DNA of 64,000 nucleotides from RGIG3009 sp964433065 (lineage in GTDB: Bacteria; Bacillota; Clostridia; Oscillospirales; Acutalibacteraceae): positions 1-64,000 of the forward strand of contig CAYSPZ010000003.1 in the NCBI GenBank assembly GCA_964433065.1, read 5' to 3'. How positions within the stretch are numbered: the stretch's first letter is position 1; each line of letters begins with the position of its first letter. The notes below the pieces were generated by a model. The model saw only the letters and a program-made list of their open reading frames with translations, ran no database searches and was not told the origin of the DNA. A program made the translations under genes and the position numbers. Below are positions 9,414 to 17,920 of this stretch, in pieces.

Positions 9414-9905
9414 TTATTGTAACGGAACGATGGGAAACAACGAACCGACGATCACACCTAAAATAACACCGCCTAATACCTCTAACGGTGTGTGTCCGAT
9501 CAATTCTTTGAGATCAATCACAACGCTTTTACGATCGGCAATATCGTCGCCGTCAATATCGGCTTTTTCCTGTTCGATCTCGTTTAGGTAACGATTGAGA
9601 AGTTTCGCGTGTCGACCTGTTTCGCGACGGACACCCATCGCGTCGTATACGGTGATGAAGGCAACCACCAGCGCCAACGCGAAGATGGGCGACGACGGTG
9701 TGTAAAACCGCGCGGTGGACACCGCTAACGCACAGACCATTGCCGAGTGTGCGCTGGGCATTCCGCCCGCGCCCCACAACCGCTCGATCTGGAATTTTTT
9801 TGTTAACAACGACTGGATCACGGTTTTGATGACCTGGGCAAACAGCCATGCCAACAATGCCGCGATCAACGCTTTGTTTTGAAGTAATGCAACGATAATA
9901 TCCAT
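9414..9905 (-). CDS. Divergent PAP2-family membrane protein (DUF212)
   Basis: A 163-aa protein with several hydrophobic segments and the family signature GGMPSAHSAMVCAL followed by YDAMGVRRETGRHA, as in the DUF212 divergent PAP2 phosphatase-like family. By family relationship it may act on a lipid phosphate, but no reaction is established. Its place between ispA and dxs suggests a link to prenyl or lipid carriers (inference). Confidence 0.88.
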   Translation of the reverse strand: MDIIVALLQNKALIAALLAWLFAQVIKTVIQSLLTKKFQIERLWGAGGMPSAHSAMVCALAVSTARFYTPSSPIFALALVVAFITVYDAMGVRRETGRHAKLLNRYLNEIEQEKADIDGDDIADRKSVVIDLKELIGHTPLEVLGGVILGVIVGSLFPIVPLQ

Positions 9906-9917
9906 AGTGGTATTCCT

Positions 9918-10811
9918 TTACGAAATTCTCTTTAAGAACCGATGCGCCAACGTGCAGAGATCACCGTTATCGTCAAACAGTTGCAACTGTGCCACCGCTT
10001 TTTCGGTATACTCCGTTGCCAACGCGAACGCACCGTCTATGCCAAGCAACGACACGTACGTATTCTTGTGATTTTCCTCATCGCTGCCGACGGGTTTACC
10101 GAGCGCTTCGGCGGTCGAGGTAACGTCTAAAATATCGTCGATCACTTGAAATGCCAAGCCGAGATAATACCCGAACCGACCGGCGGCATCGATCTGATCT
10201 GCGGTACCACCGCCGACCACACAACCCATTTGACACGCGGCCTGTATCAGTGCCGCCGTCTTTTTCTCCTGCAAATATTTTAACGTATCAGCATCGATGA
10301 CCGTGTTTTCGCTTTCCAGATCCACGACCTGTCCGCCGATCATACCGTTAATGCCCGCATACTCCGCTAAAACCGAGGCGGCTTTTACGACCGACGACGG
10401 CGATACATCCGACAAATTACATTCGTCGAGCATCACTTCAAACGCGCGGTTGAGCAACGCGTCACCCACTAAAAGTGCCATTGCCTCGCCGTAGGCGGTA
10501 TGTACCGACGGCTTTCCGCGTCGCATCGGCGAGTTGTCCATACACGGCATATCGTCGTGTACCAACGAGTAAGAGTGGATCATTTCGATCGCTGCGGCAA
10601 ACGGTAACGCGCGAACGGTATCCCCACAGCACAAGCGGCAAAATTCCAATAACAATACGGGACGAAGACGTTTTCCGCCGCCTTCACAGGCATATGCCAT
10701 TCCGTGAATCACCGTGTCCTGCAACCGTCCGTCCTGCGGCAGATAGTGCGGCAGAGCGGATTCGATCTGCGACAAATGCGATGCCAGACGGGGTGTATAT
10801 AACTCAGCCAT
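9918..10811 (-). CDS. ispA: Polyprenyl (farnesyl) diphosphate synthase
   Basis: Short-chain prenyl transferase. The first aspartate-rich motif reads DDMPCMDN followed by RRGKPS, and the second is DDILDVT. In most relatives the first motif continues with further Asp; here it is DNSP, but the essential DDx4D spacing is kept. 297 aa is normal. Neighbours xseB and dxs match the conserved cluster. Confidence 0.94.
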   Translation of the reverse strand: MAELYTPRLASHLSQIESALPHYLPQDGRLQDTVIHGMAYACEGGGKRLRPVLLLEFCRLCCGDTVRALPFAAAIEMIHSYSLVHDDMPCMDNSPMRRGKPSVHTAYGEAMALLVGDALLNRAFEVMLDECNLSDVSPSSVVKAASVLAEYAGINGMIGGQVVDLESENTVIDADTLKYLQEKKTAALIQAACQMGCVVGGGTADQIDAAGRFGYYLGLAFQVIDDILDVTSTAEALGKPVGSDEENHKNTYVSLLGIDGAFALATEYTEKAVAQLQLFDDNGDLCTLAHRFLKRIS

Positions 10812-10813
10812 CG

Positions 10814-11017
10814 TTATGCCTCCGTTTTGGCGGTCAATTGGATGATCTTTTGTTCCGCGACTTTCAGCGTATCGGAACAGGATACCGCCAATTTAGTACC
10901 TTCATCGAATAATTTTAATGACTCGTCCAACGGGCAGTTGCCGCTTTCGAGCAGTCCAACGATCTCTTCCAAGCGTTTCATCGCTTGTTCAAACGATACG
11001 GTATCACTCATCATCAT
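10814..11017 (-). CDS. xseB: Exodeoxyribonuclease VII small subunit
   Basis: A 67-aa protein with the XseB pattern SFEQAMKRLEEIVGLLESG and LDESLKLFDEG. It overlaps the xseA stop by four bases, and its product assembles with XseA. Confidence 0.95.
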   Translation of the reverse strand: MMMSDTVSFEQAMKRLEEIVGLLESGNCPLDESLKLFDEGTKLAVSCSDTLKVAEQKIIQLTAKTEA

Positions 11018-12243
11018 AACCCCATTTCATTCTGTACGATCTCTTCTACGCGACAAGAGGCTTGTCCGTCTGCAAAACGCAACCGAACGGTATCCCCTAC
11101 CGTCATATCGGATACGGAACACACCACTTTGTCCGCCGTTTCGGCAACCGCGTAGCCGCGTGTGATAACGCGCAACGGACTCATTCCGTCCAGTTTTCCC
11201 GCCAATTCCGCCAACCGATTTTTGCATCGAGACAGGTGCTTTTCGGTTGCGGACGTAAACGAACGGGTAAGCAGGTCAACCTGCATCTGACGTTCTTCGA
11301 TCAACGAGAGCGGCCGCGCAAATACGCGGGAATGCAACGCGTTATCCAACCGCCGCTGTTTTTCCTGTACGCAGGACGAAAGTGCCATCGGTAACAAGCG
11401 GGTAAGCCGTTGCAGTTGTTGCAAACATTCGGCGCGGTCAGGAACCGCCAGTTCCGCCGCCGCAGAAGGCGTCGGTGCGCGCAGGTCGGCAACAAAATCG
11501 CAGATGGTAAAATCGGTTTCGTGACCGACCGCCGAAATGATCGGAACGGTCATTTCAGCAATGGTACGGGCTACCTGCTCATCGTTAAATGCCCACAGTT
11601 CTTCCAGTGAACCGCCGCCGCGACCGATAATGATCACGTCGGGTGCGTTGGAGTCTCCGTTTGCGTTTAGTTGTTCCAGTTGGTGCAAGGCGCGGCACAG
11701 GTCGGCGGGTGCGCCTTCCCCCTGTACCAGTACCGGCACGTGAATGACGGTCGCTATGGGAAATCGTCTGCCCAACACGTTGAGGATATCCTGCAATGCC
11801 GCGCCGGTCGGCGAGGTCACGACCCCTACTCGTTTCGGGAACGCGGGCAACGGACGTTTGCGGTCGGGTGAAAATAATCCTTCGCTTTCCAGACGGCGTT
11901 TTAACTGTTCGTACGCCAGTTGCAGGGCACCAATACCGTCGGGTTGCAATTCGTCGATATACAATTGGAAGGAGCCGTCTTTTTCGTACAACGATACGCG
12001 TACACGCGCGACGACTTTCATTCCGTTTTCAGGGCGGAAACGCAGACGCATAGCTTGTGAGCGGAACATCACCGCCTTGACCGCCGCCGTTTCGTCTTTG
12101 AGGGTCATATACAGATGACCCGACTGATAGTGGTTGGTAAAATTACTGATCTCACCCGACAATAACAGTTGTTGCAGGTTACCGTCACCGTCGAGCAACG
12201 ATTTGACATATCGGTTTAATTGACTGACCGTGACCGCGTTCAT
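11014..12243 (-). CDS. xseA: Exodeoxyribonuclease VII large subunit
   Basis: Catalytic subunit of ExoVII, degrading single-stranded DNA. It has the N-terminal OB-fold (VSQLNRYVKSLLDGD), a catalytic centre with GRGGGSLEELWAFNDE and a downstream helical region. 409 aa is normal. Four-base overlaps with both neighbours point to coupled translation. Confidence 0.96.
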   Translation of the reverse strand: MNAVTVSQLNRYVKSLLDGDGNLQQLLLSGEISNFTNHYQSGHLYMTLKDETAAVKAVMFRSQAMRLRFRPENGMKVVARVRVSLYEKDGSFQLYIDELQPDGIGALQLAYEQLKRRLESEGLFSPDRKRPLPAFPKRVGVVTSPTGAALQDILNVLGRRFPIATVIHVPVLVQGEGAPADLCRALHQLEQLNANGDSNAPDVIIIGRGGGSLEELWAFNDEQVARTIAEMTVPIISAVGHETDFTICDFVADLRAPTPSAAAELAVPDRAECLQQLQRLTRLLPMALSSCVQEKQRRLDNALHSRVFARPLSLIEERQMQVDLLTRSFTSATEKHLSRCKNRLAELAGKLDGMSPLRVITRGYAVAETADKVVCSVSDMTVGDTVRLRFADGQASCRVEEIVQNEMGL

Positions 12244-13190
12244 TTCGTCGCCCCCTGTTCTTTCAGTGCGGTAAGCACGGCGATCCCTGCCGCGTTATCC
12301 GACGAAAACGCGGGAGGTGCAAAGATCCCGCCAAACCGTGACGAAAGGGCCTCGCGCAACAGTGTATTGGACATCACACCGCCCGCGTATACCACCGGCA
12401 TCTCTCCGTAACGGGAGAGTAATTGTTCGGTCATTTTTTCCACCGCCACGCGGATAGAGTGCAGACAAAACGCTGCAATATCGGCAGACGGCACACCGTC
12501 ACTCTGTAAGCGGCGGCATTGGTTTTCCACACCCGAAAGGTGACAACTCTCCCCTTGTAACGAGGGACGCGGTGAATAGGTCACGGTCGACGTTTGCGCC
12601 AACCGATCCAGTGCAGGACCTGCCGGAAAAGGTAAACCGAGCATACCGCCGACGCGGTCGATGAGTTGTCCCGCTTTGAGGTCCAGCGAAGAAGCCACCG
12701 TTTGGCAGGAGATGACCGTTTCGCGGCTCGGGGTGACCAGCAATGCGTCGGTCGTGCCACCCGAAACGTGAAATGCCAAAAACGGTTTTTCAATGAGCGA
12801 CAGCTGCTCGGCTCCGTAAAGTGCCGCCGCGACGTGACCTTGTTGGTGGGTGAAAATGTGCAACGGTTTATGCAACACCGCCGCCAATTGCCGCGCACTG
12901 CCGAGCCCTACCAGAAAGCAGGGCATGTACGATCCTTCGCTTTCCTGCGGACGATCGGATACCCCGATCGCCGCAAGATCGGACAGGTCGTCGAGCGCGG
13001 TACAAAGACGTTCCATCTGTTCCGGTAACTGACGGGTATGGTGAAAGACTGCGTCACTTTGCCGCAGACCCAATTCACCTTCCTTGACGGGAAGGAGTTG
13101 TTTATATTGCCAAAGCGCCCCCGTTTCGGCGCAAAACGCCGAAACGGAGGTCGTATAATTACTGGTATCCAGTCCGATGAATTTACTCAT
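12240..13190 (-). CDS. TsaD/Kae1-like ASKHA-fold protein (peptidase M22 family paralogue)
   Basis: About 316 aa with an ASKHA nucleotide-binding core (FIGLDTSNYTTS at the start, FHVSGGTTDAL in the middle) and a metal-binding HQQGH motif near residue 115 that corresponds to HxxGH of TsaD. It is not the standard TsaD, which carries GPGLxxSL where this has VGLGSARQL. Such paralogues often sit between nusB and xseA in Clostridia; their function is not established. The start is the ATG at 13190, overlapping nusB by 8 bases. Confidence 0.82.
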   Translation of the reverse strand: MSKFIGLDTSNYTTSVSAFCAETGALWQYKQLLPVKEGELGLRQSDAVFHHTRQLPEQMERLCTALDDLSDLAAIGVSDRPQESEGSYMPCFLVGLGSARQLAAVLHKPLHIFTHQQGHVAAALYGAEQLSLIEKPFLAFHVSGGTTDALLVTPSRETVISCQTVASSLDLKAGQLIDRVGGMLGLPFPAGPALDRLAQTSTVTYSPRPSLQGESCHLSGVENQCRRLQSDGVPSADIAAFCLHSIRVAVEKMTEQLLSRYGEMPVVYAGGVMSNTLLREALSSRFGGIFAPPAFSSDNAAGIAVLTALKEQGATK

Positions 13191-13599
13191 GATCGTTATC
13201 GCGTCGGGAGATGCCGCCCAAAACACCGTTCACAAACGAAGCATCCGCTTCGCCGCCGTAACGTTTTGCCAGTTCCACCGCTTCGTTGATGGAAACACTG
13301 ACGGGAATGTCGGTCTCCCATTCCATTTCGTATACTGCCAAACGCATGATCGAAAGGGCAACACGGGATAAGCGGGAGGTATTCCATTTATGCGAAGATG
13401 CCGAGATCAACCCATCGATCTCTTCAAGATGCGCGACGGTGCCTTCTGCAAGAGAGAGCGCAAAAGCATCGTGTTGTACTTCGCGCGCTTCTTCCGCAGC
13501 GTATAAAATATCGGCGACCGATTCCTCCGTAAAACTTTTTTCAAACAGGAGAATAAACGCCAATTCTCTGGACTCCCGACGGGTCATGCCATTCATCAT
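13183..13599 (-). CDS. nusB: Transcription antitermination factor NusB
   Basis: RNA-binding protein of rRNA antitermination complexes. The all-helical fold is recognisable from MTRRESRELAFILLFEK, LSRVALSIMRLAVYEM and VSINEAVELAKRYG. Three in-frame ATGs lie close together at the start (13599, 13596, 13587). The AGAAAGG ribosome site does not settle the choice, though the first is very close to it. Confidence 0.93.
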   Translation of the reverse strand: MMNGMTRRESRELAFILLFEKSFTEESVADILYAAEEAREVQHDAFALSLAEGTVAHLEEIDGLISASSHKWNTSRLSRVALSIMRLAVYEMEWETDIPVSVSINEAVELAKRYGGEADASFVNGVLGGISRRDNDHE

Positions 13600-13637
13600 G
13601 CCTTTCTGTTTTCAAATTCCTTTTAGTAAGCAGAGTG

Positions 13638-13663
13638 ACCCTCTGTTGAGATCAACAGAGGGT
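13638..13663. other. 12-bp hairpin between asp23 and nusB
   Basis: The perfect inverted repeat ACCCTCTGTTGA (13638-13649) and TCAACAGAGGGT (13652-13663) lies 8 bases after the asp23 stop in transcription direction. No T-run follows on either strand, so it is more likely an mRNA-processing or stability hairpin than a terminator. Confidence 0.6.
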
Positions 13664-13670
13664 GTTGTGA

Positions 13671-14048
13671 TCATTCTGCTTCGGGTGCGGGGGTTTTCTT
13701 ACTGTCAAGCACGATTCCCGCCACGTGTACGTTGATCTTGGTAACGGGTTTGCCGGTCATCGATTGTACCGCAGACTTGACTTCGCGTTGGACGTCGCCC
13801 GCCACGTCGGGGATGCGTACGCCTTCTTTGAGGTTGAGATAAATGTCCACGACCGTTTCGTTCTCATTGTTGACAACGGCAACGGCTTTGCTGGCGGCGG
13901 TGCCAATCAGGTTGCGCAATTCGGGTATGCGCGTTGCCAAGCCGGCAACCCCTTCGACCTCCAATGCCGCGGTGGACGCGATGGTCGCGATCACCTCTTC
14001 GGAAATAATGCAACGACCTTCCGGGGCGGTATATTGTCTATCATCCAT
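13671..14048 (-). CDS. Asp23/Gls24 family protein
   Basis: A 125-aa protein with the Asp23/YqhY pattern: ISEEVIATIASTAALEVEGV, then VNNENETVVDIYLNLKEGV and VNVHVAGIVL-like ends. In B. subtilis yqhY lies at the same place, before nusB, and has been linked to acetyl-CoA carboxylase control. It has its own promoter at 14087-14114. Confidence 0.9.
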   Translation of the reverse strand: MDDRQYTAPEGRCIISEEVIATIASTAALEVEGVAGLATRIPELRNLIGTAASKAVAVVNNENETVVDIYLNLKEGVRIPDVAGDVQREVKSAVQSMTGKPVTKINVHVAGIVLDSKKTPAPEAE

Positions 14049-14086
14049 AGTTGTGATGACCTCCCTTTTCTTTGTGATTATACTTT

Positions 14087-14114
14087 ATTATACCACAAAG
14101 TCTGTCAGGAGCAA
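14087..14114 (-). promoter_or_regulatory. SigA-type promoter of the asp23-nusB-xseA string
   Basis: Reverse strand TTGCTC (14109-14114), 16-bp spacer, perfect TATAAT (14087-14092). A 7-bp CTTTGTG/CACAAAG inverted repeat brackets the -10 region. It separates the vegetative genes from spoIIIAH. Confidence 0.65.
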
Positions 14115-14122
14115 CTGTTTTT

Positions 14123-14674
14123 TTATGATTTTACTGCAATAATATTGATATTTTGTGCAAAAATATCCGTTTGTGCGGTAATAATCTGCGAAATTTTTGC
14201 CGTATCCTGCACCGTAAGACCGTCACTTTGCACCACCACACTGCACTGATCGTCTTCAATGTAGACCACGCAATCCGCAAATCCTTTTGCTTTGATCAGT
14301 TCTTCGACTTTGCTTTCCTGCTCGACCGCTTTTGCCATCGCGGCAACCTGTATTGCTACCGCCTCTTTTTGTTCATCGGTTGCCTTGACATCGTTCAAAA
14401 CTTCTTTCACAAGCGCCGTGGCTTCCTCTCGCGCTTTCTGACGGTTTTCTTTTGCCTCTTTAAAATACTGAGCACCCGTACTGACGTTGCCTGAATTGAC
14501 GTTCATTGCGTCACCGAGTTCCTTGTCCGAAACGGTACTCTGCGTCGTGGAGGAATCGGTGCCGGGCAACAACGGTGCTTCCGCCGCAAAATAATAATTG
14601 AGATACACCGCAACGCCGAGTGCCACAACGAGCGTTCCCAACAGAAGATTCTTTTTTCCGAAAAACTTTGCCAT
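14123..14674 (-). CDS. spoIIIAH: Stage III sporulation protein AH
   Basis: Mother-cell membrane protein that binds SpoIIQ across the septum to form the feeding channel. It has a single N-terminal membrane segment (NLLLGTLVVALGVAVYLNYY) followed by a YscJ/FliF-like C-terminal half with KAKGFADCVVYIEDDQCSVV. 183 aa is close to B. subtilis SpoIIIAH. It follows spoIIIAG directly. Confidence 0.93.
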   Translation of the reverse strand: MAKFFGKKNLLLGTLVVALGVAVYLNYYFAAEAPLLPGTDSSTTQSTVSDKELGDAMNVNSGNVSTGAQYFKEAKENRQKAREEATALVKEVLNDVKATDEQKEAVAIQVAAMAKAVEQESKVEELIKAKGFADCVVYIEDDQCSVVVQSDGLTVQDTAKISQIITAQTDIFAQNINIIAVKS

Positions 14675-14697
14675 TTTCTATGTCTCCTTTGTAAAAA

Positions 14698-15231
14698 TTA
14701 TACCAATTTAGTTACGCACACGCGTTTTGCCGTAATGTTGAGCGCCACCGTTACCGATTGAACGATCTGTTGCTTTACCTCCTCTCTGTCACCGCCTTCA
14801 CACACGACGATCACACCTTTGACGGTCGGTTGGATCTCGGTTACCAGCAGACCTTGTCTGCCGTTCCCCGTATCGATCACGATCACCGACTCCTCGTTGT
14901 CATCCCGCTCGATCGTCTTGTTTTCCTCTTGTTGCCGATCGGTATTGGTCTTCTGCTCGGTTGCATAAACATACTCGACACCGTTTTCCAGTGTCACCAT
15001 CACCCGACACTTTCCCGCACCTTCAATACTGCTGAGAATTTCGCACAATCTCCGTTCGGTGTTTTCTACGAAAACTGCCGCCGTATCAACGGTTTCGTTT
15101 GCCGTTGGCTTCGACGGTATCCACTCGGAAAGGGCTAACAGTACAATGCCGACCGCACCGATGATCAACAACCACTTTTTCCCGTCTGCCGTCGAAAACC
15201 GTTCGGTGATCTTTTTGATAAACTCGTTCAT
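14698..15231 (-). CDS. spoIIIAG: Stage III sporulation protein AG
   Basis: Forms the ring of the SpoIIIA-SpoIIQ complex. It has an N-terminal membrane segment (WLLIIGAVGIVLLALSEW) and a ring-building motif domain ending in VQSVTVALNITAKRVCVTKL. The start was set at the ATG at 15231 with AGGAAAG upstream, giving 177 aa. Here it begins a separate transcript with spoIIIAH rather than following spoIIIAF. Confidence 0.92.
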   Translation of the reverse strand: MNEFIKKITERFSTADGKKWLLIIGAVGIVLLALSEWIPSKPTANETVDTAAVFVENTERRLCEILSSIEGAGKCRVMVTLENGVEYVYATEQKTNTDRQQEENKTIERDDNEESVIVIDTGNGRQGLLVTEIQPTVKGVIVVCEGGDREEVKQQIVQSVTVALNITAKRVCVTKLV

Positions 15232-15285
15232 AATCTTTCCTCGCAAACACGGCTTTGTTTGTCCACTTCGCTCACGTTTGTTAGA

Positions 15286-15314
15286 TGTATATGCCCTCTC
15301 TTCGCGTAATATGC
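15286..15314 (-). promoter_or_regulatory. Candidate SigE promoter of spoIIIAG-AH
   Basis: Reverse strand GCATATT (15308-15314), 14-bp spacer, CATATACA (15286-15293). This fits the SigE consensus kmATATW - 14 - CATAYAMT with one mismatch, 55 bases before spoIIIAG. It would give this split pair mother-cell expression. Confidence 0.65.
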
Positions 15315-15440
15315 GTCTGAATTTTCCAGCGCGGAATTTGAACATTTGAATTTTGCAATTCGCCATCCTGCAAACGTCTATACTTATAGGTAAACATATA
15401 TATCCATTTAAGATAAATATTTACTAAATTGAAATATTTG

Positions 15441-15469
15441 TTGTAATTTTCAACATCTTGTGTTATGAT
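15441..15469 (+). promoter_or_regulatory. SigA-type promoter of the opp operon
   Basis: TTGTAA (15441-15446), 17-bp spacer, TATGAT (15464-15469), followed by the inverted repeat at 15481-15502 and oppB. The upstream region is very A/T rich. Confidence 0.65.
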
Positions 15470-15480
15470 TACTTGTAACT

Positions 15481-15502
15481 ATTTTGAGAGATATCTCAAA
15501 AT
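15481..15502 (+). promoter_or_regulatory. Inverted repeat just downstream of the opp promoter
   Basis: ATTTTGAGA and TCTCAAAAT are perfect 9-bp arms around GATA. Starting 12 bases after the -10 box, it is well placed to be a repressor operator or a leader hairpin. Confidence 0.6.
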
Positions 15503-15537
15503 ACAACAATAATGATACCCATAAGGAGATGACCGTT

Positions 15538-16467
15538 TTGAGTTCCAAACTGACATTTTATATTCTTAAACGCGTCTTTTTGGCGTTGTTTACGATATTG
15601 CTTGTCATCACCATCACTTTCTTCGCAATGAAAGCCGTTCCCGGCGGTCCGTTCATGAGTGAGAAAGCGGTGTCGGAAGAAGTGCAGGCCGCACTGGAAA
15701 AGAAATACGGATTGGATAAACCCCTTTTGGAACAGTACACTACCTATCTTAAAGATATCGTCACGCGGTTTGATTTCGGTCCGTCCATCAAACAACGCGG
15801 TCGTACGGTAACGGATATTATCGTTCAGGGAATGAAAACGTCCATCCCGCTCGGTCTGTGCGCGGCGGGTATTGCGCTCATCATCGGTGTCGTCTTGGGT
15901 GCCGGTGCGGCACTGAGGCGAAACTCCGTATACGATAAGAGTATTATGGTGACGATGACCGCTTTCGTGTCAATGCCGAGTTTCATTATGGGTACGTTGC
16001 TGTTGCTGTTGTTTGCGGTCACCTTGCAATGGTTACCCGCCAACGGTACGACCACCGCCGGTCTGATCTTACCGGTCATCACGTTGTCGCTCTCGCCGAT
16101 GGCGCACATCACCCGTCTGACCCGCTCGTCGATGTTGGACGTGCTCGGACAGGATTATATCCGTACCGCGAAAGCGAAGGGCGTTTCGGGCAGTAAGATC
16201 ATTTTCGGTCACGCGCTCAAAAACTCGCTCATCCCCGTTATCACCTACTTCGGTCCGATGCTTGCGTATATCGTGACCGGTTCGTTGGTCGTTGAAAAGA
16301 TCTTCGCCGTGCCCGGTATCGGCCGTACGTTCGTCAGCAGCATTACCGACCGTGACTACCCCGTCATTATGGGTACCACCATCGTGTTGGCAACGTTGAT
16401 CGTTGTGATGAACCTTGTCAGCGATATCCTGTACAAGGTCGTTGACCCGCGCATCAATCTGGAATAA
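15538..16467 (+). CDS. oppB: Oligopeptide ABC transporter permease OppB
   Basis: Inner-membrane permease with about six hydrophobic segments, starting with FYILKRVFLALFTILLVITI. The permease loop that contacts the ATPases is present (LDVLGQDYIRTAKAKGVS). Start choice: AAGGAG directly abuts an ATG at 15529, while TTG 15538 has the proper 9-base spacing, so TTG is preferred (309 aa). First gene of oppBCDFA on the strand opposite to the surrounding spoIIIA genes. Confidence 0.92.
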   Translation: MSSKLTFYILKRVFLALFTILLVITITFFAMKAVPGGPFMSEKAVSEEVQAALEKKYGLDKPLLEQYTTYLKDIVTRFDFGPSIKQRGRTVTDIIVQGMKTSIPLGLCAAGIALIIGVVLGAGAALRRNSVYDKSIMVTMTAFVSMPSFIMGTLLLLLFAVTLQWLPANGTTTAGLILPVITLSLSPMAHITRLTRSSMLDVLGQDYIRTAKAKGVSGSKIIFGHALKNSLIPVITYFGPMLAYIVTGSLVVEKIFAVPGIGRTFVSSITDRDYPVIMGTTIVLATLIVVMNLVSDILYKVVDPRINLE

Positions 16468-16483
16468 GGAGGAAGGATCAATT

Positions 16484-17899
16484 ATGGATATCAAAAAATT
16501 CAGTATGCATTTAAATGTAGACTCCTTCCTTCCCGCATCGGCGGAAGAAAAAGAATATATGGTGCAGATGCGACCCTCTTCCACCTTCTTTAAAGACGGT
16601 GTGAAACGGTTGCTGAAAGACAAGGTGGCAACCGCCAGTTTGATCATGATCGTTCTCATCGTGCTCAGCACCATCATCATCCCGCTCGTATGGCCGTACA
16701 GTTATGACGAGCAACTCGGTCTGAAGATCGGTAAACCGGTCGATGCTTCCTACAACAACTTAGCACCTTTCCAATACGGCGGAACGGAACTGGTACGTAT
16801 GCTTGGTAAAGCGACCGTGCAAGAGATCCACATCGAAGCGCCGATGGGCGACAAAACGACCACCGACAAGGCGGTGCGTATGGCAGCAAAAATGCGCGCC
16901 GAACAGATCCTGAACGAATACCAAAGCGGTGCTAAGACCGCAGATTCGTTTGCGGAACTGAAGAAACACGATTCTTCCGACCTGACCACCTCCCTGCTCA
17001 ATATCACCTATACGAGTGCGGAAAAGGTCGGTCACGAAGACTTCTCCGCGAAGACCATAAAGTGGATCTGGGACAAAGGTGCCAAACGTCAGGCGGGTGA
17101 CGTCGGTTTGGTTGAAGACGTAGACGGATACCACATCGTATATTTCAACGGATACAGCGGTGAGACCGAATCCATCTTCCCCCACATTTTCGGTACCGAT
17201 GCCGCCGGCCGTGACTATTTCATCCGCGTTATCTACGGTGCGCGCGTTTCGCTGGTCGTCGGTTTCTTCGCCAGTATCATCGTTTTGGTGATCGGTATGA
17301 CGGTCGGTTCGCTCGCCGGTTATCTCGGCGGTAAAGTCGACCTGGTCATCATGCGTATCGTCGATATCATTTACTCGTTGCCGGATATGTTGATGGTCAT
17401 CCTGCTCGCCGCCGCGTTCAAGACGTCGCTCGGGAAACTGATCGAAGGCACCGTTTTCCAAGCAATCGGCGGTAACATTATCAGTTTGTTTATCGTGTTT
17501 GCTCTGCTGTACTGGGTATCGATGGCACGTTTGATTCGCGGTCAGATCCTCTCACTGCGTGAGCAGGAATACGTATTGGCGGCAAGAGCCGCCGGTGCAA
17601 AAGGCGGTTGGATCATCCGTAAGCATTTGATCCCCAACTGCATCAGCGTCATCATCATCTCCACCGCGTTACAGGTACCGAGCGCTATCTTTACCGAGAG
17701 TTATCTGTCCTTTATCGGTCTCGGTATCAACGCACCGATGCCGTCGCTCGGTTCACTTGCCAACGACGCACTTAACGGTATCAACACCTACGGTTACCGT
17801 TTGGTCATTCCCGCTGTTATGATCTCCCTCATCGTGCTTTCGCTGAACCTGTTCGGCGACGGATTGCGCGATGCGTTTGACCCGAAACTGAACAGTTAA
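16484..17899 (+). CDS. oppC: Oligopeptide ABC transporter permease OppC with a parvulin-like insert
   Basis: 471 aa, against roughly 300 for ordinary OppC. The first membrane segment is at about residues 47-71 and the usual permease half resumes at HIFGTDAAGRDYFIRVIYGA. Between them lies an extracytoplasmic insert of roughly 120-150 residues. Its second half follows the parvulin (PpiC/rotamase) pattern: DSFAELKKHDSSD, then AKTIKWIWDKGAKRQAGDVG, then GYHIVYFNGY. The permease loop (REQEYVLAARAAGAKG) is intact. The start ATG 16484 has GGAGG upstream. Confidence 0.9.
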   Translation: MDIKKFSMHLNVDSFLPASAEEKEYMVQMRPSSTFFKDGVKRLLKDKVATASLIMIVLIVLSTIIIPLVWPYSYDEQLGLKIGKPVDASYNNLAPFQYGGTELVRMLGKATVQEIHIEAPMGDKTTTDKAVRMAAKMRAEQILNEYQSGAKTADSFAELKKHDSSDLTTSLLNITYTSAEKVGHEDFSAKTIKWIWDKGAKRQAGDVGLVEDVDGYHIVYFNGYSGETESIFPHIFGTDAAGRDYFIRVIYGARVSLVVGFFASIIVLVIGMTVGSLAGYLGGKVDLVIMRIVDIIYSLPDMLMVILLAAAFKTSLGKLIEGTVFQAIGGNIISLFIVFALLYWVSMARLIRGQILSLREQEYVLAARAAGAKGGWIIRKHLIPNCISVIIISTALQVPSAIFTESYLSFIGLGINAPMPSLGSLANDALNGINTYGYRLVIPAVMISLIVLSLNLFGDGLRDAFDPKLNS

Positions 17900-17920
17900 G
17901 AAAGGAGCGTATGATATACT

